Shown here in pieces: positions 18,001 to 25,445 of a stretch of DNA of 64,000 nt; the stretch's first letter is position 1, and each line of letters begins with the position of its first letter. The notes below the pieces were generated by a model. The model saw nothing but the letters and a program-made list of their open reading frames with translations. It was not told the DNA's origin and did not search any database. The stretch is from Brevibacterium sp. W7.2 (GTDB lineage Bacteria; Actinomycetota; Actinomycetes; Actinomycetales; Brevibacteriaceae), in assembly GCF_018137945.1 (NCBI RefSeq), contig NZ_CP073089.1, positions 372,001 to 436,000 of the forward strand, read 5' to 3'. Made by a program: the position numbers and the translations under genes.

Positions 18001-18369
18001 ATGACAGCCCGACTCGACGACGATGTCGACGCGATGTTCCAGGCGTTGGCGGATCGGACGCGGCGCGACATCGTCCGCCGTGTCCTCGTCGACGGACTGT
18101 CCGTGTCCGAACTCGCCGAGGACTACGACATGAGCTTCGCCGCCGTGCAGAAGCACGTCGCCGTGCTCGAGCGGGCGGGTCTCGTGACGAAGGAGCGCAG
18201 CGGACGTCGCCAGGTCACCCGGGCCGATGTCGGCGCGATCCGCACCGTGCGCGACCTCCTCGGCGATCTCGAACTCCAATGGCGGGACCGCGTCGAGCGC
18301 ATCGATGCCCTGCTCGCCGCCGACGACGCGGACACGACGCCTCTGCCCCGCCCGGGCGCGGAGGGATAA
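18001..18369 (+). CDS. ArsR-family helix-turn-helix repressor
   Basis: A 122-residue winged-helix protein: FQALADRTRRDIVRRVL, then SVSELAEDYDMSFAAVQKHVAVLERAGLV with the recognition helix at FAAVQKHV, then a wing RSGRRQVTRA. No metal-binding cysteines are present, so it belongs to the ArsR class paired with SRPBCC/AHSA1 proteins rather than to metal sensors. I chose ATG 18001 over the in-frame ATG at 17995 because the -10 ends at 17994 and predicts a leaderless transcript starting at 18001. The downstream SRPBCC gene begins 26 bp after the stop and is very likely in the same operon. It probably represses itself through the inverted repeat in its promoter. Confidence 0.92.
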   Translation: MTARLDDDVDAMFQALADRTRRDIVRRVLVDGLSVSELAEDYDMSFAAVQKHVAVLERAGLVTKERSGRRQVTRADVGAIRTVRDLLGDLELQWRDRVERIDALLAADDADTTPLPRPGAEG

Positions 18370-18395
18370 ACGGATTCAATGACGAAGGAGCAGTC

Positions 18396-18884
18396 ATGCC
18401 GGTGACGGAGACCAGCCACAACGAGGACACGAAGACCCTGACGATGGTCGCGCAGTTCGCCGCCCCGCCAGAGAGGGTCTGGGAAGTCTACGCCGATCCC
18501 CGGCAGCTCGAGAAGGTGTGGGGACCGCCGACGCATCCGGCCACCGTCGTCGACCACGACCTCGTCCCCGGCGGTCGGGTCACCTACTACATGACCGGAC
18601 CCGAGGGGGAGAAGTACTACGGCCTCTGGGAGGTCACCGCCGTCGACGCGCCCGTGAGCTTCTCCTTCCGCGACTACTTCGCCGATGAGAACTTCGACAT
18701 CGCGCAGTCCCTGCCCGGCAGCGCGAACACCTACACGTTCACCGCCGACGGCGACGGCACGAAGGCCGTCTACACCTCGGTCTTCGACACCGCCGAAGGC
18801 CTGAAGACGGTCCTCGAGATGGGTGTCGTCGAGGGTGCCACGGCGGCGATCGGGCAGATCGACGACCTCCTCGCCGAACGCTGA
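18396..18884 (+). CDS. SRPBCC/AHSA1-family protein
   Basis: A 162-residue START-like fold protein. Seen are TMVAQFAAPPERVWEVYADP (split by a Pro-Pro turn), then WGPPTHPATVVDHDLVPGGRVTYYMTGPEG and a C-terminal helix GATAAIGQIDDLLAE. These proteins form a hydrophobic ligand cavity; most members are functionally uncharacterised. AAGGAG (18385-18390) lies 5 nt before the ATG. Pairing with an upstream ArsR regulator is common and suggests a shared small-molecule response. A second AHSA1 protein without an ArsR partner is encoded at 51589-52095. Confidence 0.88.
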   Translation: MPVTETSHNEDTKTLTMVAQFAAPPERVWEVYADPRQLEKVWGPPTHPATVVDHDLVPGGRVTYYMTGPEGEKYYGLWEVTAVDAPVSFSFRDYFADENFDIAQSLPGSANTYTFTADGDGTKAVYTSVFDTAEGLKTVLEMGVVEGATAAIGQIDDLLAER

Positions 18885-18907
18885 CGACCTCCCGCCTCGG
18901 CGGGGAC

Positions 18908-18972
18908 GGGTACGGAACGGGCAGCCGCCTCGGTGCGGTCGGGTGCGGAACGGGCAGCCGCCTCGGCGGGAC
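18908..18972. repeat. Two about 33-bp imperfect direct repeats containing CCGCCTCGG
   Basis: Units at 18908-18940 and 18941-18972 share GGGT(A/G)CGGAACGGGCAGCC followed by GCCTCGG, differing at a few positions near the ends. They fill the gap between the convergent SRPBCC and UMF1 genes. No long hairpin is present, so this is not an obvious terminator. Confidence 0.8.
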
Positions 18973-20292
18973 TCACTCCTTCGCCATCGCCGCCATCGAC
19001 CGCTGCGGCGCGTCCGACTTCACCGCGATGATGAGGGCGAGGCCGATGATGAGGACGATGATGATGCCGAGCGTGCCCGCACGCTGATATCCGAGCAGGG
19101 AGATGAAGAGCGCGAACATCGCCGGGCCGAGGAAGCTCACGGCCCGGCCGGTCGTCGCGTAGAGGCCGAAGTTCTCGCCGGCGCGCTCGGGCGGGGTGAG
19201 GCGGGCGAGGAACGACCGCGACGAGGCCTGGACGGGGCCGACGCAGAAGCTGAGGACGAGCGCGCACACCCAGAACACGGCCGGGTCGTCGGTGAGAAGG
19301 ATCGGCACTCCGCCGGCGATGATGACGATGAGCCCGGTGATGATCACGGGTTTGGGGCCGAAGCGGTCGTCGAAGAGCCCGGCGATCATCGCTCCGGCGC
19401 CGGCCGCAATGTTCGCCGCGACGCCGAGGATGATGATCTGCGTGGCCGAGAAGCCGTAGCTGCCGGCCGCGAGCACCCCGGCGAACGCGAAGATCGCGGC
19501 GAGCCCGTCGCGGAAGATCGCCGAGGCGATGAAGAAGCGCAGCGTCTGATGCTCGTGCTTCCACATCCGCACGAGGCGGCGGACGAGGGATGCGTAGTCG
19601 GCGATGAACGCCCTGATCGGATGGCCGCCCGAGGTGCCCGTGACCTTCGCGCCCGGGGCGGTGACGAGGACCGGGATCGCGAAGACCGCGAACCACACGG
19701 CCGAGAGCACTGCGACGATGCGGAAGCGCAGGCCGTCCTCGTCGGTGGCGCCGAAGAGGCCGACCTCGGGCTGGATGACGAGGACGAGGAGGAGGACGAG
19801 GAGCACGAGCCCTCCCGCATAGCCCATGCCCCAGCCGAAGCCGGAGACCTTGCCGACGTTGTCGGGGGTCGTGATGCGGACCATGATGCCGTTGTAGGCC
19901 ACCTCGGCGAATTCGAAGAAGACGCTGCCCACGGCGATGAGGAGCAGACCCAGCCACAGATAGGCGGGGGAGTCGCGGACGAAGAAGAGACCGGCCATCG
20001 TCACGATGACGATTCCCGTGTGGACGCCGAGCCAGAGCTTGTGCCGCCCGCCGGCATCGGCGCGGGTGCCGACGGCCGGGGCGACGAGGGCGATGACGAG
20101 TCCGGCGGCGGCCATCGACCAGCCGAGCGCCGCGGAGCCGGACTCCTCGCTGCTCGCCACCGCCTTCGTCAGGTACGGGGTGAAGACGAATGTGATGATG
20201 ACGGCATTGAACGACGCCGAACCCCAGTCCCACAGCGCCCAGCTGAAGACGCCGATGCGCGAGCTGACAGGGGTTCGCGGAGGTGAGTGCAT
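18973..20292 (-). CDS. UMF1-family (Atg22-like) MFS transporter
   Basis: A 439-residue protein with about 12 hydrophobic segments. The N-terminal FSWALWDWGSASFNAVIITF and VFTPYL are the hallmark of the UMF1/Atg22-like MFS branch, followed by a loop ending GTRADAGGRHK. Atg22 of yeast exports amino acids from the vacuole; bacterial UMF1 substrates are not established. The ATG lacks a Shine-Dalgarno sequence, but TACAGT on the same strand (20304-20299) lies 6 nt upstream, so the mRNA is probably leaderless. The gene is divergent from the BCCT transporter, with 121 bp between starts. Confidence 0.88.
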   Translation of the reverse strand: MHSPPRTPVSSRIGVFSWALWDWGSASFNAVIITFVFTPYLTKAVASSEESGSAALGWSMAAAGLVIALVAPAVGTRADAGGRHKLWLGVHTGIVIVTMAGLFFVRDSPAYLWLGLLLIAVGSVFFEFAEVAYNGIMVRITTPDNVGKVSGFGWGMGYAGGLVLLVLLLVLVIQPEVGLFGATDEDGLRFRIVAVLSAVWFAVFAIPVLVTAPGAKVTGTSGGHPIRAFIADYASLVRRLVRMWKHEHQTLRFFIASAIFRDGLAAIFAFAGVLAAGSYGFSATQIIILGVAANIAAGAGAMIAGLFDDRFGPKPVIITGLIVIIAGGVPILLTDDPAVFWVCALVLSFCVGPVQASSRSFLARLTPPERAGENFGLYATTGRAVSFLGPAMFALFISLLGYQRAGTLGIIIVLIIGLALIIAVKSDAPQRSMAAMAKE

Positions 20293-20413
20293 GACGTCAC
20301 TGTACTGAATTCCCAGGTCCGAGATTGTTCATTGGGTGAGAGTTCGGTTGATGTTCCCTCAGGATTCCGGCAAGGTAGAAAGTCGGTTAAGTGCACTCGA
20401 TGCGAAGGAAATC

Positions 20414-22540
20414 ATGACTGATTCTCAAGCGGACAAAGCCACAGCGGCGGGGGATCCGCCAGGCGGAGACGGTGCCGAAACCGCCCGTCACGACGCGGAG
20501 GCGGCGCCCGGCGCGGACTCCCAGGGCACCGCGATCCCGCCCGAAGAGCAGGCTCACTACCTCTTCGGAGCCCCCGATCCGGTGCGGCTCCACCTGCCCG
20601 ATCGACTCCACATCGGCGAGGACGACTCCGACGACGCGATCACGGAGAAGCTGCGCCGCCAGGGCGTGAAGATCGGCCGGGGCATGATCGCCCCGCGCGT
20701 CTTCTGGCCCGCCCTCATCGTCATCGTCGCCGTCGCCGGGCTCTCGGTGCTCTTCCCCGACAGCGCGGGGCAGGTCATCCTCGACATCCAGGCCTGGATC
20801 GTCGCCGACCTCGGCTGGTACTACATGCTCGTCGTCGGCGCCTTCGTCGCCTTCGCGATCTTCGTCGGCGTCTCGAAGTACGGCCGGATCAAGCTCGGCA
20901 AGGATGAGGACGAACCCGAATTCGGCGTCCTCTCCTGGTTCGCCATGCTCTTCGCCGCCGGCATGGGCATCGGCCTCGTCTTCTACGGTGTCGCCGAACC
21001 GCTCACCTACGCCACGACCGGACCGAAGCCCGGATGGGGCGGCAACGAGGTCGAGAACGCCCAGCTGGGCATGGCTCAGACCTTCGTCCACTGGGGTCTG
21101 CACCCGTGGGCGCTCTACGCCGTGCTCGGCATGGCGCTCGCCTACGCGATCCACCGCCGCGGTCGCCCGCTGTCGATCCGCTGGGCGCTCGAACCGCTGC
21201 TCGGCCGCTACGTCAAGGGCTGGGCCGGTGACACGATCGACGTCATCGCGATCTTCGGCACCGTCTTCGGCATCGCGACCTCGCTCGGCCTCGGCGTGCA
21301 GCAGATCTCGGCGGGACTCGCGCACATCGGCGTCGTCGGTGAGTACGACAACCTCTTCCTCATCATCCTCATCGTCATCATCACGCTGCTCGCCACCACC
21401 TCGGTGGTCTCCGGTGTGGGCGCGGGCATCAAGTGGCTGTCGAACATCAACCTGACGATGGCGGGCGTCCTGCTCGTCACCGTGCTCGTGTTCGGACCCA
21501 CGCTCTTCCTCTTCCAGAACTTCGTCGAATCCCTCGGCGTCTACCTCGCCAACGTGCTCGGCATGACCTTCGACATCGGCGCCTACACCGGTGAGGAGGG
21601 TGCCGAGTGGAACGCGTCGTGGACCCTCTTCTACTGGGGCTGGTGGATCTCGTGGGCGCCGTTCGTCGGTGTCTTCATCGCCCGCATCTCGCGTGGTCGC
21701 ACCGTGCGCGAGTTCATCGCCGGCGTCCTCCTCGTGCCCTCGCTCGTCGGGTTCTTCTGGTTCTCCGTCATGGGCGGCACCGGCATCTTCCGCCAGCTCT
21801 TCGGTGCCGGTGACCTCGTCGACCCGGAGGAGGGCGTTGTCGCCGAGCGTGTGCTCTTCGACGTCCTCGGCGATCTGCCGCTGGGCTCGATCCTCTCGGT
21901 CATCGCGATCATCCTCGTGGCGATCTTCTTCATCACGTCCTCGGACTCCGGTTCGCTCGTCGTCGACATGCTCGCCTCCGGCGGTCACCCGAACCCGCCG
22001 ATCTGGTCGCGTGTGCTCTGGGCGCTGCTCGAGGGTGCGCTCGCGATCGCGCTGCTCACCGCCGGTGGACTCACCGCGCTGCAAGCGGGGTCGCTGATCA
22101 CAGCGCTGCCGTTCAGCATCATCCTCATCCTCGTGTGCATCTCGACGCTCAAGGCGTTCGGGAAGGAAGCGAAGCGCACCGCGGCGATCGAGCGCGCGGC
22201 GGCCTACCGGGCCGTCGGCGAGCACCTCGCCGATGACTTCGACGAGTACCTCGGCGACATCGTCGATGAGCGCATCGACTACCAGATCACCCGCAGCAAG
22301 GGGCTCATCGAGCGTCAGCGCGAGAAGGTCGTGCGCAAGGACGAGAAGGTCGTCCGCAAGGACGACCCGCGCTCCGGTGGGGCGCGCTCTGGTGGGGCAC
22401 GTGACGGCGGGGCACGCTCTGGTGGGGCACGTGACGGCGGGTCCGGCAAGGACACCGGGCGGAAGTTCAGCCTGCGCAAGGACAGTCCTGGTCGGGACGG
22501 CTCCGAACGCGACCAGTCCGGACGCGACGGCCTCGAGTAG
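20414..22540 (+). CDS. BCCT-family betaine/carnitine/choline transporter
   Basis: A 708-residue protein. About 95 hydrophilic residues precede about 12 membrane segments. Seen are the glycine-rich stretch MGIGLVFYGVAEPLTYATTG, TFVHWGLHPWALYAVLGMAL, and FYWGWWISWAPFVGVFIARI with the Trp-rich substrate site. This is the compatible-solute symporter family (BetP, OpuD). The last about 115 residues are cytoplasmic: an amphipathic acidic part, repeated EKVVRKDEKVVRKDD, then RSGGA/RDGGA repeats. In BetP the charged C-terminal domain senses osmotic stress; this tail is longer than that one. I chose 20414 (MTDSQAD) because GAAGGA precedes it closely. Substrate is probably glycine betaine or a related compound, not certain. 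Confidence 0.92.
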   Translation: MTDSQADKATAAGDPPGGDGAETARHDAEAAPGADSQGTAIPPEEQAHYLFGAPDPVRLHLPDRLHIGEDDSDDAITEKLRRQGVKIGRGMIAPRVFWPALIVIVAVAGLSVLFPDSAGQVILDIQAWIVADLGWYYMLVVGAFVAFAIFVGVSKYGRIKLGKDEDEPEFGVLSWFAMLFAAGMGIGLVFYGVAEPLTYATTGPKPGWGGNEVENAQLGMAQTFVHWGLHPWALYAVLGMALAYAIHRRGRPLSIRWALEPLLGRYVKGWAGDTIDVIAIFGTVFGIATSLGLGVQQISAGLAHIGVVGEYDNLFLIILIVIITLLATTSVVSGVGAGIKWLSNINLTMAGVLLVTVLVFGPTLFLFQNFVESLGVYLANVLGMTFDIGAYTGEEGAEWNASWTLFYWGWWISWAPFVGVFIARISRGRTVREFIAGVLLVPSLVGFFWFSVMGGTGIFRQLFGAGDLVDPEEGVVAERVLFDVLGDLPLGSILSVIAIILVAIFFITSSDSGSLVVDMLASGGHPNPPIWSRVLWALLEGALAIALLTAGGLTALQAGSLITALPFSIILILVCISTLKAFGKEAKRTAAIERAAAYRAVGEHLADDFDEYLGDIVDERIDYQITRSKGLIERQREKVVRKDEKVVRKDDPRSGGARSGGARDGGARSGGARDGGSGKDTGRKFSLRKDSPGRDGSERDQSGRDGLE
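22370..22444. repeat. Five 15-bp tandem units coding RSGGA/RDGGA in the BCCT tail
   Basis: Units start at 22370, 22385, 22400, 22415 and 22430 and read RSGGA, RSGGA, RDGGA, RSGGA, RDGGS in frame. Units 2-3 and 4-5 are near-identical 30-bp pairs. Copy-number change would alter tail length in 5-residue steps without frameshift. Confidence 0.9.
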
Positions 22541-22718
22541 AACCCGGTTTCGGGAACCGACCCCCGAGCGGCGGGGCCCGGCACTCGACTGAGTGGTCGG
22601 GGCCTGTCATCGGGTTCGGCGTCCGGTTGAGTGGCTGGGCTTCCGGCGCGAAACGGCTCGGCCCTCCACCGGACACGGTGTTCTGCCGAGATGCCTCGGC
22701 CCGGTCACCGGACCGCAG

Positions 22719-22751
22719 CGGCGGCCATGTGGATTCCTCACATGGCCGCCG
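22719..22751. repeat. 13-bp perfect inverted repeat, 7-nt loop
   Basis: CGGCGGCCATGTG (22719-22731) and CACATGGCCGCCG (22739-22751) are exact complements around GATTCCT. It may terminate BCCT transcripts, though it lies about 180 bp past the stop. Confidence 0.8.
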
Positions 22752-22828
22752 TTCTCGTCTGCGCGAACGATCCGAAACCGGCAGGAGTCGGACGACCCGG
22801 CGACCGCCTCGGCGAGGGTCCTGGTGGG

Positions 22829-22886
22829 GCTCACCCTGGTTTCGGCGGCTCATGTCATGACGTGAGCCCTGGAAACCAGGGTGAGC
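22829..22886. repeat. 15-bp perfect inverted repeat enclosing a second dyad
   Basis: GCTCACCCTGGTTTC (22829-22843) pairs exactly with GAAACCAGGGTGAGC (22872-22886). The 28-nt interior holds a near-perfect dyad centred on GTCATGAC, flanked by GGCTCA and TGAGCC, so the element can fold as one long stem or nested stems. Confidence 0.8.
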
Positions 22887-23015
22887 TGCAGCGGAAGCTT
22901 CCGCGGAGACGACGGTCTGCCGACGACGGGCGCCCGACCGCCAGGAGGCGTCCCGCGTCGGCCCGCGGGCGCCGGTAACCCGCGGAGCTCGACCACGATG
23001 CCGGCCTCCACTCCG

Positions 23016-23083
23016 GTTTGCGCCAGTTGAGCCTGAGATGGCCAATACGGGAACTGGCCATCTCAGCTTCAACTGGCGCAAAC
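23016..23083. repeat. 29-bp inverted repeat (27/29 paired), 10-nt loop
   Basis: Left arm 23016-23044 begins GTTTGCGCCAGTTGA; right arm 23055-23083 ends TCAACTGGCGCAAAC. Only two adjacent positions in the arms fail to pair. It lies about 165 bp upstream of the aldolase promoter region and is one of the longest hairpins in the window. Confidence 0.9.
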
Positions 23084-23223
23084 GTGCTCGGCACACTGCG
23101 GGGGCCGGTCGCCCGGCGCGAATGCGGGGCGAGCCGCCCGGCGCCACACGGCGGCGAGCCACTCGACGCGATCGGGCGGTCGGGGGCGGGCACGACCTAC
23201 GGCGAGCAGGTCGGCGGATGTGC

Positions 23224-23253
23224 TTCAGTCGCCTGGGGAGAACCGAGTAGGGT
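23224..23253 (+). promoter_or_regulatory. Candidate promoter of fructose-bisphosphate aldolase
   Basis: TTCAGT (23224-23229), an 18-bp spacer and TAGGGT (23248-23253) lie 40 bp before the aldolase ATG. The -35 match is only partial. The -10 fits the TANNNT form seen at other starts here. Confidence 0.45.
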
Positions 23254-23293
23254 GGAGGCACACGACCGCCACCGGACCGACCAAGGAGCCCAC

Positions 23294-24316
23294 ATGCCCA
23301 TTGCCAGCCCCGATGTGTACGCCGAGATGATCGACCGGGCGAAGGCCCAGGGATTCGCCTATCCGGCGATCAACTGCACGTCCTCGCAGACGATCAACGC
23401 GGCGATCCGCGGATTCGCCGAGGCGGGATCCGACGGCATCATCCAGCTCTCGACCGGCGGTGCGGAGTACATCTCCGGCCCGACGATCAAGGACCGCGTG
23501 CGCGGGGCGATAGCGTTCTCCGCGTTCGCCAACGAAGTCGCCAAGAGCTACGACGTCAACATCGCCCTCCACACCGACCACGCCCCCAAGGACGCCGTCG
23601 AAGCCTGGGTCAAGCCCCTCCTCGAAGCCTCGACCGAACGCGTCAAGTCGGGTGGCCAGCCCTACTTCCAGTCGCACATGTGGGACGGATCGGCCGTGCC
23701 GCTCGATGAGAACCTCACCCTCGCCGAGGAGCTGCTCGGCCTGGCGGCGGCCGCCAATGTCATCCTCGAGATCGAGGTCGGCGTCGTCGGCGGCGAAGAG
23801 GACGGCGTCGAGAACGAGATCAACGAGCAGCTCTACACCACCGTCGAGGACGGTCTGGCCACGGTGCGCGCGCTCGGCTCGGGGGAGAAGGGCCGCTACC
23901 TCACGGCGCTCACCTTCGGCAACGTCCACGGCGTCTACAAGCCCGGCAACGTCAAGCTCCGTCCCGAGCTCCTCGGCGAGATCCAGGCCGCCGTCGGCAA
24001 GGAGGTCGGCAAGGACAAGCCCTTCGACCTCGTCTTCCACGGCGGCTCGGGATCGAGTGCAGAGGAGATCGCCGAGGCGGTCCGCCACGGAGTCGTGAAG
24101 ATGAACGTCGACACCGACACCCAGTACGCGTTCACCCGTCCCGTCGCCGATCACATGTTCCGCCACTACGACGGCGTGCTCAAGATCGACGGCGAGGTCG
24201 GCAACAAGAAGGAATACGATCCCCGGTCGTACGGCAAGGCCGCCGAGGCGGGCATGGCCGCGCGCGTCGTCGAAGCGTGCGAGAACCTCGGCTCGGCGGG
24301 CACGAGCGCCAAGTGA
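23294..24316 (+). CDS. fbaA: Class II fructose-bisphosphate aldolase
   Basis: A 340-residue zinc-dependent aldolase that cleaves fructose 1,6-bisphosphate to dihydroxyacetone phosphate and glyceraldehyde 3-phosphate in glycolysis, and runs in reverse in gluconeogenesis. Seen are ALHTDHAPK with H93 and H96, the Glu-rich loop EIEVGVVGGEEDGVENE (about 160-176), FGNVHG (H212), FHGGSGS (H249, phosphate loop) and MNVDTDTQ (270-277). Length and motifs fit the class IIA (FbaA) type. AAGGAG (23283-23288) precedes the ATG; the frame is open upstream but unsupported. A strong hairpin follows. In actinobacteria fba often stands alone, as here. Confidence 0.96.
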   Translation: MPIASPDVYAEMIDRAKAQGFAYPAINCTSSQTINAAIRGFAEAGSDGIIQLSTGGAEYISGPTIKDRVRGAIAFSAFANEVAKSYDVNIALHTDHAPKDAVEAWVKPLLEASTERVKSGGQPYFQSHMWDGSAVPLDENLTLAEELLGLAAAANVILEIEVGVVGGEEDGVENEINEQLYTTVEDGLATVRALGSGEKGRYLTALTFGNVHGVYKPGNVKLRPELLGEIQAAVGKEVGKDKPFDLVFHGGSGSSAEEIAEAVRHGVVKMNVDTDTQYAFTRPVADHMFRHYDGVLKIDGEVGNKKEYDPRSYGKAAEAGMAARVVEACENLGSAGTSAK

Positions 24317-24450
24317 TGACACCCGGCGCCGGGCCCGCGCGGCGCTGAGCGCCGGGCGCTGGAGCCGGGCAACGGCGATTCAGCGGTCGAGTGATCGCGC
24401 GAGTGACCGCCTGCTGCGCCAGCCGCGGCACACGCGCTAGCCGCAACAGA

Positions 24451-24494
24451 CCGAAGGGCCTCGCTTCGTCATTGTGCGAAGCGGGGCCCTTCGG
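24451..24494. terminator. Bidirectional terminator between fbaA and the modA-like gene
   Basis: CCGAAGGGCCTCGCTTCG (24451-24468) pairs with 24477-24494 at 17 of 18 positions around an 8-nt loop. It lies between convergent genes (fbaA ends 24316, modA-like ends 24585) and can serve both strands. Confidence 0.85.
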
Positions 24495-24584
24495 TGTGCT
24501 GGGGGAGCGGTGTGCTGGAGGTGGCGTGCCGGGAGCCGGCGCGCCGGGAGGCGAGCGGTGCGCGTGGCCCGGGGTGCCACCGGC

Positions 24585-25355
24585 CTACGGGGTCGAGAAG
24601 CCGGCATCCTTGAGCATCGCGACAGCCGTGTCCGACGTGAGGAACCTGACGAAGGCGTCGGCCTGCTCCTGGTTCTCACTCGCCTTCACCGTGGCCGCGG
24701 GGTACTGGTTGACGACCTTGTCCGCACCGTCGAGGTCGACCTGGTCGACCGAACCGTCGGAGCGGGCGACATCGGTGACGTAGACGATGCCGGCGTCGGC
24801 CTGACCCGCGCTCACCTTGCCGAGGACGTCGGTGACCGAGTTCTCCTCACTGGCGGGATCGAGCGTCACGCCGTTCTGATCCGCCCACTTCTGCGTGGCC
24901 GCACCGCAGGGGACCTGGGGTGCGCAGACGACGAGGTCGTTGCCGGCGAAGTCCTGCGAGCTCGCGATGTTCTTCGGATTGCCGGGGGCCACGGCGAGCG
25001 TGAGCGTGTTCGACGCGAAGATCTCCGGCGTCCCGGCGAGGAGCTCGGCGCTCTCGAGATCGTTCATCGTCTTCTCATCCGCGGTGGCGATGACATCGGC
25101 GGGCGCACCTTCGGTGATCTGCGAGACGAGATCGGAGGAGCCGGCGAAGGAGAACGTCACATCGACGTTGGGCTCCGCCTTCTTGTACTCGGCGGCGATC
25201 TCGTCGAAGACCTCGGTCAGCGAGGCGGCGGCGAAGACGGTGAGCGTCGTCGGCTCTGCGGAGTCGGTCTGCGAGTCGGACCCGGAGGCCCCGGTCGAGC
25301 AGGCGCTGAGGGTGAGCAGTGCGGCAGTGCACATGGCAATCAGTCTCTTCTTCAT
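24585..25355 (-). CDS. modA: ModA-like molybdate-binding lipoprotein (orphan)
   Basis: A 256-residue lipoprotein: signal MKKRLIAMCTAALLTLSAC with lipidated C19, a Ser/Asp-rich linker, then TLTVFAAASLTEVFDEIAAEY, FAGSSDLVSQITEGAPADV and ATADEKTM, all typical of ModA/WtpA. The conserved serines in AAASL and AGSSDL bind the oxyanion. Molybdate or tungstate delivery to an ABC permease (ModBC) is the family role, but neither modB nor modC is adjacent: the amidase lies upstream and fbaA is convergent. A 14-bp inverted repeat TCCGCACATGCGGA (25368-25381) lies just before the start and could be regulatory. Confidence 0.85.
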   Translation of the reverse strand: MKKRLIAMCTAALLTLSACSTGASGSDSQTDSAEPTTLTVFAAASLTEVFDEIAAEYKKAEPNVDVTFSFAGSSDLVSQITEGAPADVIATADEKTMNDLESAELLAGTPEIFASNTLTLAVAPGNPKNIASSQDFAGNDLVVCAPQVPCGAATQKWADQNGVTLDPASEENSVTDVLGKVSAGQADAGIVYVTDVARSDGSVDQVDLDGADKVVNQYPAATVKASENQEQADAFVRFLTSDTAVAMLKDAGFSTP

Positions 25356-25367
25356 TGGGTCAATCTA

Positions 25368-25381
25368 TCCGCACATGCGGA
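25368..25381. promoter_or_regulatory. Inverted repeat upstream of the modA-like gene
   Basis: TCCGCACATGCGGA has perfect 6-bp arms and a 2-nt centre, 13 bp before the modA ATG on the minus strand. TAGATT-like sequence lies between it and the start. Position suggests an operator or 5' hairpin; no regulator is identified. Confidence 0.4.
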
Positions 25382-25445
25382 GAAAACACACAGACACGTC
25401 AGCATTTGAGATAGAAATGGAAAAGGTTTTCCGAAACTCCGGAAC

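Larger units (their letters stand above)
22541..23293. other. 753-bp gene-free gap rich in inverted repeats
   Basis: No open frame here has recognisable protein character; predicted frames on both strands are Arg/Pro/Gly-rich and overlap each other. The gap instead holds three long inverted repeats (listed separately) and CCGCCTCGG-type motifs near 22805. It also has near-repeated phrases such as GAGTGGTCGGGG (22590 area) and GAGTGGCTGGGC (22630 area). It lies between the BCCT transporter and aldolase genes. A remnant of a repeat family or an uncharacterised structured RNA are both possible. Confidence 0.6.

Noticed and set aside
20387-22225. 612-codon minus-strand frame opposite the BCCT gene
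   Set aside because: Asp/Glu/Arg-rich shadow frame; the plus strand encodes a well-conserved membrane protein.
22467-23261. Possible gene on the minus strand in the gap before fbaA
   Set aside because: Arg/Pro-rich with no start context and spanning three inverted repeats; treated as non-coding.
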